From: Oscillospiraceae bacterium
GTDB taxonomy: Bacteria > Bacillota > Clostridia > Oscillospirales > Oscillospiraceae
Length of the DNA stretch: 58,627 nucleotides
Assembly: GCA_017412765.1 (NCBI GenBank)
Contig: JAFPWN010000071.1
Span: forward strand, 1-58,627
Reading direction: 5' to 3'
Part shown: in pieces, positions 49,673 to 58,625 of the stretch
Numbering within the stretch: position 1 is the stretch's first letter
Layout: each line of letters opens with the position of its first letter
Made by a program: the position numbers and the translations under genes
Notes under the pieces: model-generated
Seen by the model: the letters and a program-made list of their open reading frames with translations, nothing else
What the model was told of the DNA's origin: nothing
Databases searched by the model: none

Positions 49673-51274
49673 ATGAATACTCTCGTAGATTATATCAAGT
49701 GGCTCGGGCGCTTTACGTTTGAGCAGTACCCGCTTCAGACGGAGGATAACCTCGTTTTCGCAATGATCTCCTATTTCGACCTCGGAGAGGTGTTCGCTCA
49801 GAACGAAAAGCCGCGTCTGTCCGACGTTCTGCCGCTCATCGACGAGGGCAGGGTGCCGGTCGAGATCACCGGCGCAGATATGGGCTACACCGATATTCTC
49901 CGCGCCGCCGCGTCATCAGCCCGCTTCGGAGGGGTCGAGATGAGCGGCTACGTTAACGAGATACGCACAGATCCGCCGCTCCAGTTCTCGGCGGTTTCTT
50001 TCAGCGCCGAAGATTTTTCCTTTATCGCCTACCGCGGAACGGACAGCACGCTTGCCGGCTGGCAGGAGGATTTTATGATCTCCTTTACCGAGACGGAGGC
50101 GCAGCACATGGCGCTCGATTACGCAGAGAGGCTGATCGACAGCTCCCGCGACTTTTACATTACCGGTCACTCGAAGGGCGGCAATCTCGCGCTCTACGTC
50201 GCGGCGCATCTTTCGGAGGAAAAGCTCGGCGCCGTAAAAACGATCTACTGTCTCGACGGGCCGGGCTTCTGCCCCGAGGTCACAGACCCCGAAACGCTCA
50301 CAAGAGCTGAGGGCAAGATAGTCCGCATAGTACCGGAATTTGACGTCGTGGGAAAGCTTTTCGAGCCGGATATTGCGGACACGCTGATAGTTAAATCAAA
50401 CGCCGACGGAGTTATCCAGCACTCGATGGCGACGTGGCTGTTTGACGGCGGCGAGCTGATGTGCGTCGATAAGCGCGACAGCTTCTCAGAGTGGCTCGGT
50501 GAAAAGCTCAACGAATGGATCCGCTCGATAAAGAGCGAGGACAGACCCGTTTTTATAAACGAGCTTTTCAGCACGCTGACAAAAAGCGGAGCGGAAAAGC
50601 TCGAAGACCTCACTCCGATGCGGTTTGAGCAGGCGATCGTTTCACTCGGCGGGGCGAGCGACGTCACGAAAAAAGCCCTCGCTTCCCTGCCCGGCCAGGC
50701 TCTCAGCGACGGCACCGTAATCGAGGTCAGCCCGGGAAAACTCCGCCAGTGGCTCGCTGAAAGTCACTTCGCCCACGCGCTGCTGATGGTCCTTTTCGGG
50801 ATTCTTCTGCTTCGCACTACGGATTCTATTCTCGAGCTGACAGCGACCTTTATTTTCGTCGCTCTCGCGGCGATCCAGCTTATTCTGACGCTGCGGCGCT
50901 TCGTCCTTAACGGATTTCGTATTGACGGGCTGCGCGAGCGCGCCGCGCTGACAACGCTTATGCTCGTCCTATGCGTCGTGCTGATAGTCAAGGAGCAGGC
51001 GATGTTCATAATGGGCAGCACGATTTTCGGAGTCGTGTTCATCTCCTTCGCCTTCGGCTGCGCCGACAAGGCTTCGCGCGAGAGCGACAAGCTGCTGAAG
51101 GTTCTCTACGTCCTTGAAACGGTCTTTTCCGCTATCTTCGGCGGCGCGGTGCTGCTTATCCCGCGCTCTGTCGTCTATCCGTTCGTCCTCGCGCTCGGTA
51201 TTCTTATGATCCTTGACGGCGCGATAAGGATCGGTTATATGGTCTATAAAAGATACAAGGCAAGCCGCTCGTGA
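49673..51274 (+). CDS. DUF2974 (Mbeg1-like lipase-fold) protein with C-terminal membrane domain
   Basis: A 533-residue protein. Residues about 1-350 match DUF2974: YRGTDSTLAGWQEDF near 122 and the nucleophile TGHSKGGNLA near 165, a lipase-3-like serine hydrolase. Residues about 360-525 contain six membrane segments resembling an HdeD/DUF308 module. It may act on lipids or acylated proteins at the inner membrane face. The stop codon lies within a terminator hairpin that is duplicated around repeat copy D. Confidence 0.83.
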   Translation: MNTLVDYIKWLGRFTFEQYPLQTEDNLVFAMISYFDLGEVFAQNEKPRLSDVLPLIDEGRVPVEITGADMGYTDILRAAASSARFGGVEMSGYVNEIRTDPPLQFSAVSFSAEDFSFIAYRGTDSTLAGWQEDFMISFTETEAQHMALDYAERLIDSSRDFYITGHSKGGNLALYVAAHLSEEKLGAVKTIYCLDGPGFCPEVTDPETLTRAEGKIVRIVPEFDVVGKLFEPDIADTLIVKSNADGVIQHSMATWLFDGGELMCVDKRDSFSEWLGEKLNEWIRSIKSEDRPVFINELFSTLTKSGAEKLEDLTPMRFEQAIVSLGGASDVTKKALASLPGQALSDGTVIEVSPGKLRQWLAESHFAHALLMVLFGILLLRTTDSILELTATFIFVALAAIQLILTLRRFVLNGFRIDGLRERAALTTLMLVLCVVLIVKEQAMFIMGSTIFGVVFISFAFGCADKASRESDKLLKVLYVLETVFSAIFGGAVLLIPRSVVYPFVLALGILMILDGAIRIGYMVYKRYKASRS

Positions 51275-51285
51275 CGGCTTGCCTT
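51257..51285 (+). terminator. terminator hairpin after DUF2974 (left copy)
   Basis: AAGGCAAGCCG/CGGCTTGCCTT, loop CTCGTGA containing the stop codon. It is followed by AGATTT rather than a U-tract. Confidence 0.65.
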
Positions 51286-51292
51286 AGATTTA

Positions 51293-51437
51293 TGCAAAAG
51301 AAAAAGTTTTAGTTGGCGGGGATCTGTGAAGGGGCCGGCCGAGAGGCCCCTTCACGTCGCATCATCCGCCCGCAGGCGTCATATTTTGCGCTCAGAGAGC
51401 GCAAAATATGTTCGATGCGGAGACTTTGTCGACGCAT
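51293..51437 (-). repeat. 161-bp palindromic element, copy D (diverged, about 145 bp)
   Basis: The right end GTCGACGCAT and both internal hairpins match the other copies. The left end (GCAAAAGAAAAAG onward) is diverged and shorter. A 25-bp direct duplication of the terminator hairpin flanks it (51261-51285 and 51438-51462). Confidence 0.85.
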
Positions 51438-51465
51438 CAAGCCGCTCGTGACGGCTTGCCTTTTT
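51438..51465 (+). terminator. terminator hairpin after DUF2974 (right copy)
   Basis: Direct copy of the left hairpin but trimmed at its 5' side, and followed by TTTTTA. The U-tract stays with this copy, so the element seems to have inserted between hairpin and U-tract with duplication of the hairpin. Confidence 0.75.
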
Positions 51466-51466
51466 A

Positions 51467-54400
51467 TTATTCACTTCTGAGCGCCGTTACCGGGTCGGAT
51501 CGCGCCGCCTTCTGCGACGGGATTATGCCGCCGATGAGCGTCAGCACGATGCTGAGAGCGACGAGAATTATCGCCGCCGGAACGGGAAGGACAGCGTTTA
51601 TATTCATCTGTCCCGTGGCATTGTGGATGATGATATTCGTCGGGATTATCAGTATCCACGTTATCACAACGCCGAAAATACCGGCGAGAGCGCCGATTAT
51701 AAAGGTCTCCGCGTTGAATACCTCGCTTATATTGCGCTTTGAAGCGCCGATCGCGCGGAGTATGCCGATCTCCTTCTTGCGCTCGAGAACGCTGATATAG
51801 GTGATAACTCCTATCATTATGCTTGAAACAACGAGCGAGATCGAAACGAACGCCACAAGAACATAGCTGACAGCGTCGATAATATCGGTAACACCGCTCA
51901 TGAGCGTATCGACGTAGTCAGTGTAGCTTATGACCTTATCGGTCTCGTTCTGTGCCTTGCGCATATCGTTATAGCCGGTCAGAATGCCCTTTACGGCAGT
52001 CTTGCCGTCAAAATCCGTCGGATATATCGTGATGGACGAGGGCTTGTTGAGATCGGCATAGCCGAGCTTGCGGAGGTTTGAGTCGTAGCTTGAGCGGTCA
52101 GTGCTCATCATGCTCGTCATGAGGCTTTTAAGCTCCTCGCCGGAGAAATTCGAGCTGAATGCCGAGGAGATCGCCTCGGGGTCGATGCTGAAATCGGAGA
52201 ACATTTCTCCGATAATGTCGGAAAATTTCTCGGTGATCGCGGCGATAATACGATTCATAAGAGAAGATATCTGACTTGTTACGGAGCCGGAGAACCTGCC
52301 GATGAGCTTATTGATCTGCGCTTCTACGCCGGAGGTATCAATGATTCCTGAAACGCCCTCCGTGATTATTCTCTGAGCCTCTTCGCTCTCAAGATAAGCG
52401 CGAAGGTCGCTTGTCACGTCGTTGATGGTCGGCGCCTCCTCGTTTTCGGCGGCGTAATTCTCATATCCCTCGACAAGATGCGCAGTTAGGTCGCTTGCAA
52501 GTCCCGTAAGATCGAGAGCACCCGCCGCCTTTTCGCTGAGGCGCTCAGCCTCCGCCCGTATAAGCTCCGAGATCTCCTCCTGCGCAAGATACTCCGAGAC
52601 AGTTCGCAGGCGCTCGGCGCTGTCAACCGGGTTTTCCGCGAGGTAATCCTCAAGCCCGGCCATTATGCGCTCAAGGCTCTCTCTGAGATCCTCGAGCGTG
52701 ACGAGATTCTCCTGCGCGTTTGCGATTGCCGCCTGCGCGTCGGCGGAGATTATGCTCCTCGCCTCCTCTGTGCCGAGGTAGGCGCGTATGGCAACAGGAA
52801 GCTCGCTCAGCTCGGTTACGCCGTCCTCGCCGGCGGAATCGGTGTAGCTCTGAATGAGGTTTTCAAAAATCGCGCTGAGCTTTTCTGGCGTGAGATCGAG
52901 CTTGATGGAGCTGAGTATCGAGGAAAAATCGTCGCTCGACACGCTCGGCATATCGAAATCGAAGTCGCTCGGGTCAATCTCCATATCGCTCATATCAAAG
53001 TCAGACGGGTCTATCTTAAAATCCTCCGGGTCGAAACTGAACGCGTCCGTAAGCGCCTGCTCGTCAACCGAAAACAGAGACTCCATATTGAACTCAGCGG
53101 ATGCGGAATAATCGTCAAACCTCTTGCCGGTGAAAATATCCACCTCTGGGTCCCGAAGCTGATCCAGGACAGCTTCGCTCCTTTCGGCTTTCTCAATAAT
53201 ATGGTACACAAGTTCCGGAGTGTAGCCTATGCCGCTCGACAGCGCAAGATTTGACGCGTCCTCGCGCGGAACGACAACGCCGACGATGGATATATCCTCC
53301 GCGCCCTCCAGAAGTGAGAGCATAAAGGTCTCATCGTCCGATCTGTCCGTCCATACTCCGTACTCCCCGTCATAGGAGCAGCGTTCTGAAGCCGAGATCA
53401 GCTTGAACGAGATACCGAGAAAATCATCGTAATCAAACTGCAGCTCCCCGATGTCCGTCTCGGGCGTGCCGCCCTCTACCGCGAGGCGCAGCATCTCATC
53501 GAGCCGCGCCGGATTCTTGAGCCCCATCGTGTAGAGCGCCATATCGGTGACTCTCGACGTGCCGGAGAGAACGAGCACGCACTCGTTGTACTTCTCCGGC
53601 CATTTGCCTGCCTTGATCTCATAGGAGGATTTGTACAGCGACTCGTCCTCCGGCATGAGATGGAAGGTGTCGGTGCTCGTAAAAGCGTTCATAAGGCTCG
53701 AGCCGTAGCCGCCGGTGGAAAATCCGAGCGCGGCGAAGCTCTTGTCGGGGTTTACCTGCCGAACCTTCCCATCGCGCAGGGTGTAGATCTGCGGCGTAAC
53801 GCCGTAATCGTACTCGATGGCGCGCACAAATGAATTTATGTCATGTCCTTCGCTCTCAAGAAAAGCCTTGAGGCTCTCGAGATCGTTCGTAGTAACTCCG
53901 GAGAGCATGGAGGTTATAGTGTGCCGCTCACGGACGGCCTTCTGCGATTTCGGCTCCTCGGTCTGATCTTCGTCAGCGTCCGTGCGCGAGGCGACCATGC
54001 CGGATATATCGAAGCTCGTGTTCGTTATCTGAATCGGGTAGCTTTGCAGCGTCTCCTCCTCGATGCTCTGAATATACATATCAACGCCGTTTGACATCGA
54101 AAGTATCATCGCAATGCCGATAATGCCGATAGAGCCGGCAAACGAGACGAGGATAGTTCGCGCAAGCTTCGTGCGCAGGTTGTTGAAGCTGAGCCTCAGC
54201 GCCGTAAAAAAGCTCATAGAGGCTTTTCCGAGGTTTCTGTGCACCGCCTGCGACTCGTCGGTATCGTCATCATATGGGTCGGTGTCGTTGCGGATAACGC
54301 CGTCGCGCAGGGTGACGATTCGCGTCGCGTACTGCTCCGCAAGCTCGGGGTTGTGCGTTACCATGACGACGAGTCTGTCCTTTGCGACCTCCTTGAGCAG

Positions 54401-54946
54401 CTCCATTACCTGCACCGAGGTATCGCTGTCGAGCGCGCCGGTAGGCTCGTCGGCAAGAAGTATATCGGGGTCGCTCACAAGCGCACGCGCTATGGCTACG
54501 CGCTGCATCTGACCGCCGGAGAGCTGATTCGGCTTCTTGTGGATGTGATCGCCGAGCCCCACGCGCTCGAGCGCCGCCTTCGCGCGGGCAGCTTTATCCT
54601 TGCTCGTCGTGCCGCCGATAGTCAGCGCAAGCTCTACGTTTTCAAGGATGGTCTGGTGCGGGATGAGGTTATAGCTCTGAAAGACGAAGCCGACTGTGTG
54701 GTTGCGGTATGAATCCCAGTCGCGGTCGGTGTATTTTTTCGTTGAAACGCCGTTTATTATGAGGTCGCCGGAATCGTATCGGTCAAGTCCGCCGATGATG
54801 TTTAGCAGGGTTGTCTTTCCCGAGCCGGAAGTCCCGAGGATAGCTACAAATTCGCTGTCTCGCAGCGAGAGAGAAACACCGTCAAGGGCACGCTGTGTGA
54901 GCGCGCCCGTCTTATACACTTTGCTGATTTTACTGATTCGCAGCAT
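51467..54946 (-). CDS. MacB-like ABC transporter (ATPase and permease fused) with very large extracytoplasmic insert
   Basis: An 1159-residue protein. The ATPase domain (1-225) has Walker A GTSGSGKTT, signature LSGGQMQR and Walker B ILLADEP. One membrane segment near 260-285 leads to about 720 extracytoplasmic residues, including an acidic, repeated DPSDFDMSD/EIDPSDFDF stretch (about 635-660) and helical, Glu-rich segments. Three membrane segments (about 1020-1150) with the FtsX/MacB motif ERKKEIGILRAIGASKRNI close it. MacB-type proteins usually transmit force across the membrane rather than import solutes. No partner gene is adjacent. ABC proteins of this family serve peptide export, antibiotic resistance or lipoprotein traffic. 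Confidence 0.92.
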   Translation of the reverse strand: MLRISKISKVYKTGALTQRALDGVSLSLRDSEFVAILGTSGSGKTTLLNIIGGLDRYDSGDLIINGVSTKKYTDRDWDSYRNHTVGFVFQSYNLIPHQTILENVELALTIGGTTSKDKAARAKAALERVGLGDHIHKKPNQLSGGQMQRVAIARALVSDPDILLADEPTGALDSDTSVQVMELLKEVAKDRLVVMVTHNPELAEQYATRIVTLRDGVIRNDTDPYDDDTDESQAVHRNLGKASMSFFTALRLSFNNLRTKLARTILVSFAGSIGIIGIAMILSMSNGVDMYIQSIEEETLQSYPIQITNTSFDISGMVASRTDADEDQTEEPKSQKAVRERHTITSMLSGVTTNDLESLKAFLESEGHDINSFVRAIEYDYGVTPQIYTLRDGKVRQVNPDKSFAALGFSTGGYGSSLMNAFTSTDTFHLMPEDESLYKSSYEIKAGKWPEKYNECVLVLSGTSRVTDMALYTMGLKNPARLDEMLRLAVEGGTPETDIGELQFDYDDFLGISFKLISASERCSYDGEYGVWTDRSDDETFMLSLLEGAEDISIVGVVVPREDASNLALSSGIGYTPELVYHIIEKAERSEAVLDQLRDPEVDIFTGKRFDDYSASAEFNMESLFSVDEQALTDAFSFDPEDFKIDPSDFDMSDMEIDPSDFDFDMPSVSSDDFSSILSSIKLDLTPEKLSAIFENLIQSYTDSAGEDGVTELSELPVAIRAYLGTEEARSIISADAQAAIANAQENLVTLEDLRESLERIMAGLEDYLAENPVDSAERLRTVSEYLAQEEISELIRAEAERLSEKAAGALDLTGLASDLTAHLVEGYENYAAENEEAPTINDVTSDLRAYLESEEAQRIITEGVSGIIDTSGVEAQINKLIGRFSGSVTSQISSLMNRIIAAITEKFSDIIGEMFSDFSIDPEAISSAFSSNFSGEELKSLMTSMMSTDRSSYDSNLRKLGYADLNKPSSITIYPTDFDGKTAVKGILTGYNDMRKAQNETDKVISYTDYVDTLMSGVTDIIDAVSYVLVAFVSISLVVSSIMIGVITYISVLERKKEIGILRAIGASKRNISEVFNAETFIIGALAGIFGVVITWILIIPTNIIIHNATGQMNINAVLPVPAAIILVALSIVLTLIGGIIPSQKAARSDPVTALRSE

Positions 54947-55038
54947 TCTTTTATCACCGATTTTATTTTACCATCATTCGTGCCATTTGCAATCATCCTG
55001 CCGAAGATATAACAGAAAATTAACAAAATAACGCCCTT

Positions 55039-55069
55039 TTGACTGTTGTAACCGCGTCCCGGATATGAT
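55039..55069 (+). promoter_or_regulatory. possible promoter of the nucleoside operon
   Basis: TTGACT (55039-55044) and TATGAT (55064-55069) with a long 19-bp spacer, 38 bp before ATG 55108. The spacing is suboptimal, so the promoter may be weak or activated. Confidence 0.45.
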
Positions 55070-55107
55070 AACATTCAGTCAAAGACTATTTTAAGGAACG
55101 AACTGCC

Positions 55108-57024
55108 ATGGATATAACCGAAGCCCGAAATGAATACGGCGCCGCTCTCAAAAAGGGCCGCGCCGAATACCGCGAAAGACTTATAAAAAATCAGAACCCC
55201 TACCCCGCCGTTCTGGAGGATGCGCTCGACGAGCTTACTCTCGCCGGAGCAATATATATCGGCACCGCGAACGTACCCATAGACCGCATAATCGGCACCG
55301 TTACGGGCGCGCGCACGAACGCTTTTTCCGCGAGCTTCTATCCCATCCTCGACGACGATACGGAGTTTGCTTCAAAGTGGATAAGCCTCGCCGCCTCGCA
55401 CCTTGAGGAGGGCATACGCGACAGCATAAGCTGCGTTGAGTACCTCGGAGACCTCTACGTTCAGGAGGGCAACAAGCGCGTGAGCGTTCTGCGGCACTTC
55501 GGCGCGCCGAACGTATCAGCAAAGATAAGGCGCGTGCTGCCGCCGGATTCCGACGAGCCGCGCATCAGGGCATACCGCGATTTTCTCGAGTTTTACGAGG
55601 TCTCCGACCTCTATCTGGTCAAATTTGAAAAGCCGGGTCAGTACGCAAAGCTCCTCGCCTGCCTCGGAAAGAAAACCGGCGAAAAGTGGACGGAGGAATT
55701 CCGGCGCAGCTTCATTTCGGCTTATTCCAAGTTTGACGAGGCTTACAACGGAAAATCGAGGACCGAGGAGGCGCTTCTGACGTGGCTTCAGGCGCACTCC
55801 TTCAGGGAGCTGACCGAGCTCTCTCTCGGTGAGCTGAAAAAGAGCGTAGACGCCCTCACGAGCGATATGGAGGCGGAGACAAAGAGCCTCGATTCCGTGC
55901 CGCCGGAGGCGAAAAAGCGTCTCATTCAGAGCATAATCAGACCCGATATGTCGCACGTTACGGTCGCGTTCATCCATCAGCGCGACCCCGTGACCTCCCG
56001 CTGGACTGAGTCGCACGACAACGGCAGAAAGTATATCGAGGAGCTGTTCGGCTCACGCGTCACCGCTCTCTCCTACTTCAACGCCGACACCTCGGAAGAG
56101 GGTGAACGGCTTATGGAAAAGGCTGTTACCGACGGCGCCGACGCCGTTTTCGTAACGAGCGCGAATCTCCTGCGCGCCGCACTCAAGGTCGCCGTAAAAT
56201 ATCCGAAGATCAAGTTTTTCGCCTGCTCGCCCGACGTTCCCTACGCCTCGGTGCGCGGCTACTATTTCCGCGGCTACGAGGGCAAGTTCATCACCGGCGC
56301 TATCGCCGGCGCGATAAGCAAGGACGGCAGGATAGGCTACGTAGCCTTTGCGCCGACTGCCGGAGAGCCGGCGATGATCAACGCCTTCGCCCTCGGCGCC
56401 GAGATGACCAATCCGAACGCTAAAATAATCCTGCGCTGGGCGGGAAACGGCGGCAGACAGATCGAGAGGCTTCTTAACGAGGGCATCTCCGTCATCTCGG
56501 GTCACGACGTGCCGAGTCTTGACAACGACTATATGAACTACGGTCATTACGGTACTTTTCTGTATAACGAGGGGCGCCATATCACCCTCGCCTCGCCCTG
56601 CTGGCTCTGGGGCACCTTCTATGAGCAGGCTGTGCGCGCGATCCTCACCGGCTCCATCGACTCCGTCAAGGGCTCGAAGGACGCCGTAAACTTCCTTCTC
56701 GGAATGGACGCCGGCGTAATAGACGTTACACTCGGAAGCTCGCTGCCCGAGGGCGTGAGATACCTTTCAGAGCACCTGAAGCGCGCCATAGCCGCAAAGG
56801 AGCTTGATATTTTCCGCCGCAGAATAATCGGTCAGGACGGAGCCGTCATCTCCGACGGCTCAAAGATATTCACCAAAGACGAGCTTATGCACATGGATAA
56901 TCTCGTGTCCTCGGTCGAGGGCGCGATACCTGAATTTTCTGAGCTTACACCACAGGCGCAGAGCCTCGTGCGCCTCATCGGAGTTCGCAAGGAAGAAGCT
57001 CCGCAGGAAATCGAGGTGCAGTAG
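55108..57024 (+). CDS. cytosolic BMP/PnrA-like binding protein with N-terminal extension
   Basis: A 638-residue protein. Residues about 290-615 match the basic-membrane-protein/PnrA family of purine-nucleoside binding proteins (VAFIHQRDPVTSRWTESHDNG, FFACSPDV, YEGKFITGAIAGA, GYVAFAP). It has neither signal peptide nor lipobox, so it stays in the cytosol. The first 270 residues are mostly helical and contain LYVQEGNKRVSVLRHFGA near 118, resembling a ParB-like fold. It may sense nucleosides for the enzymes encoded downstream. The stop lies 1 bp before the metallophosphoesterase start. Confidence 0.85.
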   Translation: MDITEARNEYGAALKKGRAEYRERLIKNQNPYPAVLEDALDELTLAGAIYIGTANVPIDRIIGTVTGARTNAFSASFYPILDDDTEFASKWISLAASHLEEGIRDSISCVEYLGDLYVQEGNKRVSVLRHFGAPNVSAKIRRVLPPDSDEPRIRAYRDFLEFYEVSDLYLVKFEKPGQYAKLLACLGKKTGEKWTEEFRRSFISAYSKFDEAYNGKSRTEEALLTWLQAHSFRELTELSLGELKKSVDALTSDMEAETKSLDSVPPEAKKRLIQSIIRPDMSHVTVAFIHQRDPVTSRWTESHDNGRKYIEELFGSRVTALSYFNADTSEEGERLMEKAVTDGADAVFVTSANLLRAALKVAVKYPKIKFFACSPDVPYASVRGYYFRGYEGKFITGAIAGAISKDGRIGYVAFAPTAGEPAMINAFALGAEMTNPNAKIILRWAGNGGRQIERLLNEGISVISGHDVPSLDNDYMNYGHYGTFLYNEGRHITLASPCWLWGTFYEQAVRAILTGSIDSVKGSKDAVNFLLGMDAGVIDVTLGSSLPEGVRYLSEHLKRAIAAKELDIFRRRIIGQDGAVISDGSKIFTKDELMHMDNLVSSVEGAIPEFSELTPQAQSLVRLIGVRKEEAPQEIEVQ

Positions 57025-57025
57025 C

Positions 57026-57724
57026 TTGAAAATACTTTGCATCTCCGATGATGAGGACCCCGCGCTCTGGGATCACTTTTCCAGATCGCGGCTCGAGGGG
57101 ATCGACCTCATAATCTCCTGCGGCGACCTCAAGCCCGAGTATCTGCGGTTTCTCGTTACGATGGCGAACGTCCCTCTCCTCTACGTTCACGGCAACCACG
57201 ATGAGAGCTACGAGTGGGACGCGCCCGAGGGCTGCGACTGCATTGACAACGCTGTCGTCCGCTATAACGGCGTCGTTATCGCCGGTCTCCCCGGCTGCCG
57301 CAAGTACCGCGACGGCAAATATCAGATCACCGAGCACAAAATGCGCGCTCTTGTGTGGCGGCTCGGCTTCGGCATACGCCGCGCGAAGGGGCTCGATATT
57401 CTCGTCACCCACGCGCCGCCGCGAGGCTGCGGCGACCTCGAGGATATTCCGCACATGGGCTTTCAGGCGTTTTATCGAATAATCGACGAGTTCTCGCCCG
57501 CGCTTCTGCTCCACGGTCACGTCCACATAACCTACGATCTGACAATACCGCGCGAGGAGCGAATCGCTGACACTCGGGTCATAAACGTCTCAAACCGCTA
57601 TGTTGTCGAAATTCCGGACAAGCCGCACCCCGCCTCCGAACACAAACGTCTCAAGTGGATTACGCGCCGCGCTCAGCCGGAGGGCGGTGACTACTTATTT
57701 GATAACAAGGAAAAAAGCCTATGA
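57026..57724 (+). CDS. metallophosphoesterase (calcineurin-like)
   Basis: A 232-residue enzyme with ISDDEDP (first metal ligands, atypical SDDED in place of SDxHG), SCGDL, HGNHDE, THAPPRGC and the final LLHGHVH. It starts TTG at 57026, one base after the previous stop, with GAGGTG as a weak site. The stop overlaps the next start (ATGA). Likely substrates are nucleotides or cyclic nucleotides given the neighbours, but this is inference. Confidence 0.88.
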   Translation: MKILCISDDEDPALWDHFSRSRLEGIDLIISCGDLKPEYLRFLVTMANVPLLYVHGNHDESYEWDAPEGCDCIDNAVVRYNGVVIAGLPGCRKYRDGKYQITEHKMRALVWRLGFGIRRAKGLDILVTHAPPRGCGDLEDIPHMGFQAFYRIIDEFSPALLLHGHVHITYDLTIPREERIADTRVINVSNRYVVEIPDKPHPASEHKRLKWITRRAQPEGGDYLFDNKEKSL

Positions 57725-58482
57725 TAACAGACTCCTTCGATACCTCGACAGAATCCATCACGCATCCCCGCGCCTTTATCGGTGAGCAGGGCAAGCTTTT
57801 CGACACCTGCATCCTCACCTTCTCGCACGAGATCATGGCCCACGCCGTTGAAGCCCTTGGCTGTGCCGAAGTAGGCTGTATCGGTTCAGTGCGCGGCAGT
57901 ACCCCGATCTATGCCTTTGAGCGCGGCGGCAGAACTTACGGGCTTTTCAACGTGTTTGTCGGCTCGACTATGGCGGCAAACTCCGTCATCGAGCTTAACT
58001 GGGCAGCGGGCGCGACGAAATTTATTATGTTCGGCTCCTGCGGCTCGCTCGTCGGTGAAAAGACGGGCGGAAAATACATCATTCCGACTAAAGCCTACCG
58101 CGACGAGGGCATGAGCTATCACTATGCCCCTCCCTCCGACTACATCGAGATAAAAAACGCTCCGAGAATAAAGGCGATCTTTGACGGGCTCGGCGCGCCG
58201 AACGTCGCGGGCGGAGTGTGGACGACCGACGCTTTCTACCGCGAGACCTACTCCGAGCGCGCAATACGCGTCAGCGAGGGCTGTATCGCCGTCGATATGG
58301 AGCTTGCGGGAGTTCAGGCGGTGTGCGATTTTCACGGCTTTGAGCTATACGCCTTTCTCACCTCCGGCGACGTTCTCGACTCGCCCGTCTACACTCCTGA
58401 GGGACTGCACGAAGCCAATCATTCGCTTGAAAAGCTGTATTTAGCGCTGAAAATAGCAGAAATAATACTAACCCCTGATTAA
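57721..58482 (+). CDS. nucleoside phosphorylase (PNP/UDP family)
   Basis: A 253-residue enzyme with phosphate and ribose contacts GSVRGS near 55, FGSCGSL near 102, the base-binding region WTTDAFYRET near 165 and VDMELAGVQAV near 185. It cleaves nucleosides to base and ribose-1-phosphate; purine versus uridine specificity cannot be settled. It overlaps the metallophosphoesterase by 4 bp. The last codons lie in the left arm of an inverted repeat. Confidence 0.9.
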   Translation: MITDSFDTSTESITHPRAFIGEQGKLFDTCILTFSHEIMAHAVEALGCAEVGCIGSVRGSTPIYAFERGGRTYGLFNVFVGSTMAANSVIELNWAAGATKFIMFGSCGSLVGEKTGGKYIIPTKAYRDEGMSYHYAPPSDYIEIKNAPRIKAIFDGLGAPNVAGGVWTTDAFYRETYSERAIRVSEGCIAVDMELAGVQAVCDFHGFELYAFLTSGDVLDSPVYTPEGLHEANHSLEKLYLALKIAEIILTPD

Positions 58483-58625
58483 AAGCTTTAACCGAGCGCG
58501 CAGATTTTTTTGCGTCATACAAGGCGTCCGGTGCAGACAATACTTTGTGTATTATCAAGCCGGATAACGAAGTATGACGCGAAAAGGGCAAGCGCGAATT
58601 GAAGATTTTGATTAGGGGTTAGTAT
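58465..58625. repeat. inverted-repeat element at the end of the window
   Basis: Outer arms ATACTAACCCCT (58465-58476) and AGGGGTTAGTAT (58614-58625) are perfect 12-bp inverted copies. Inner arms GCGTCATA (58512-58519) and TATGACGC (58573-58580) also pair. No coding region between. It could be a MITE or a large terminator-like structure. The left arm overlaps the end of the phosphorylase gene. Confidence 0.6.
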
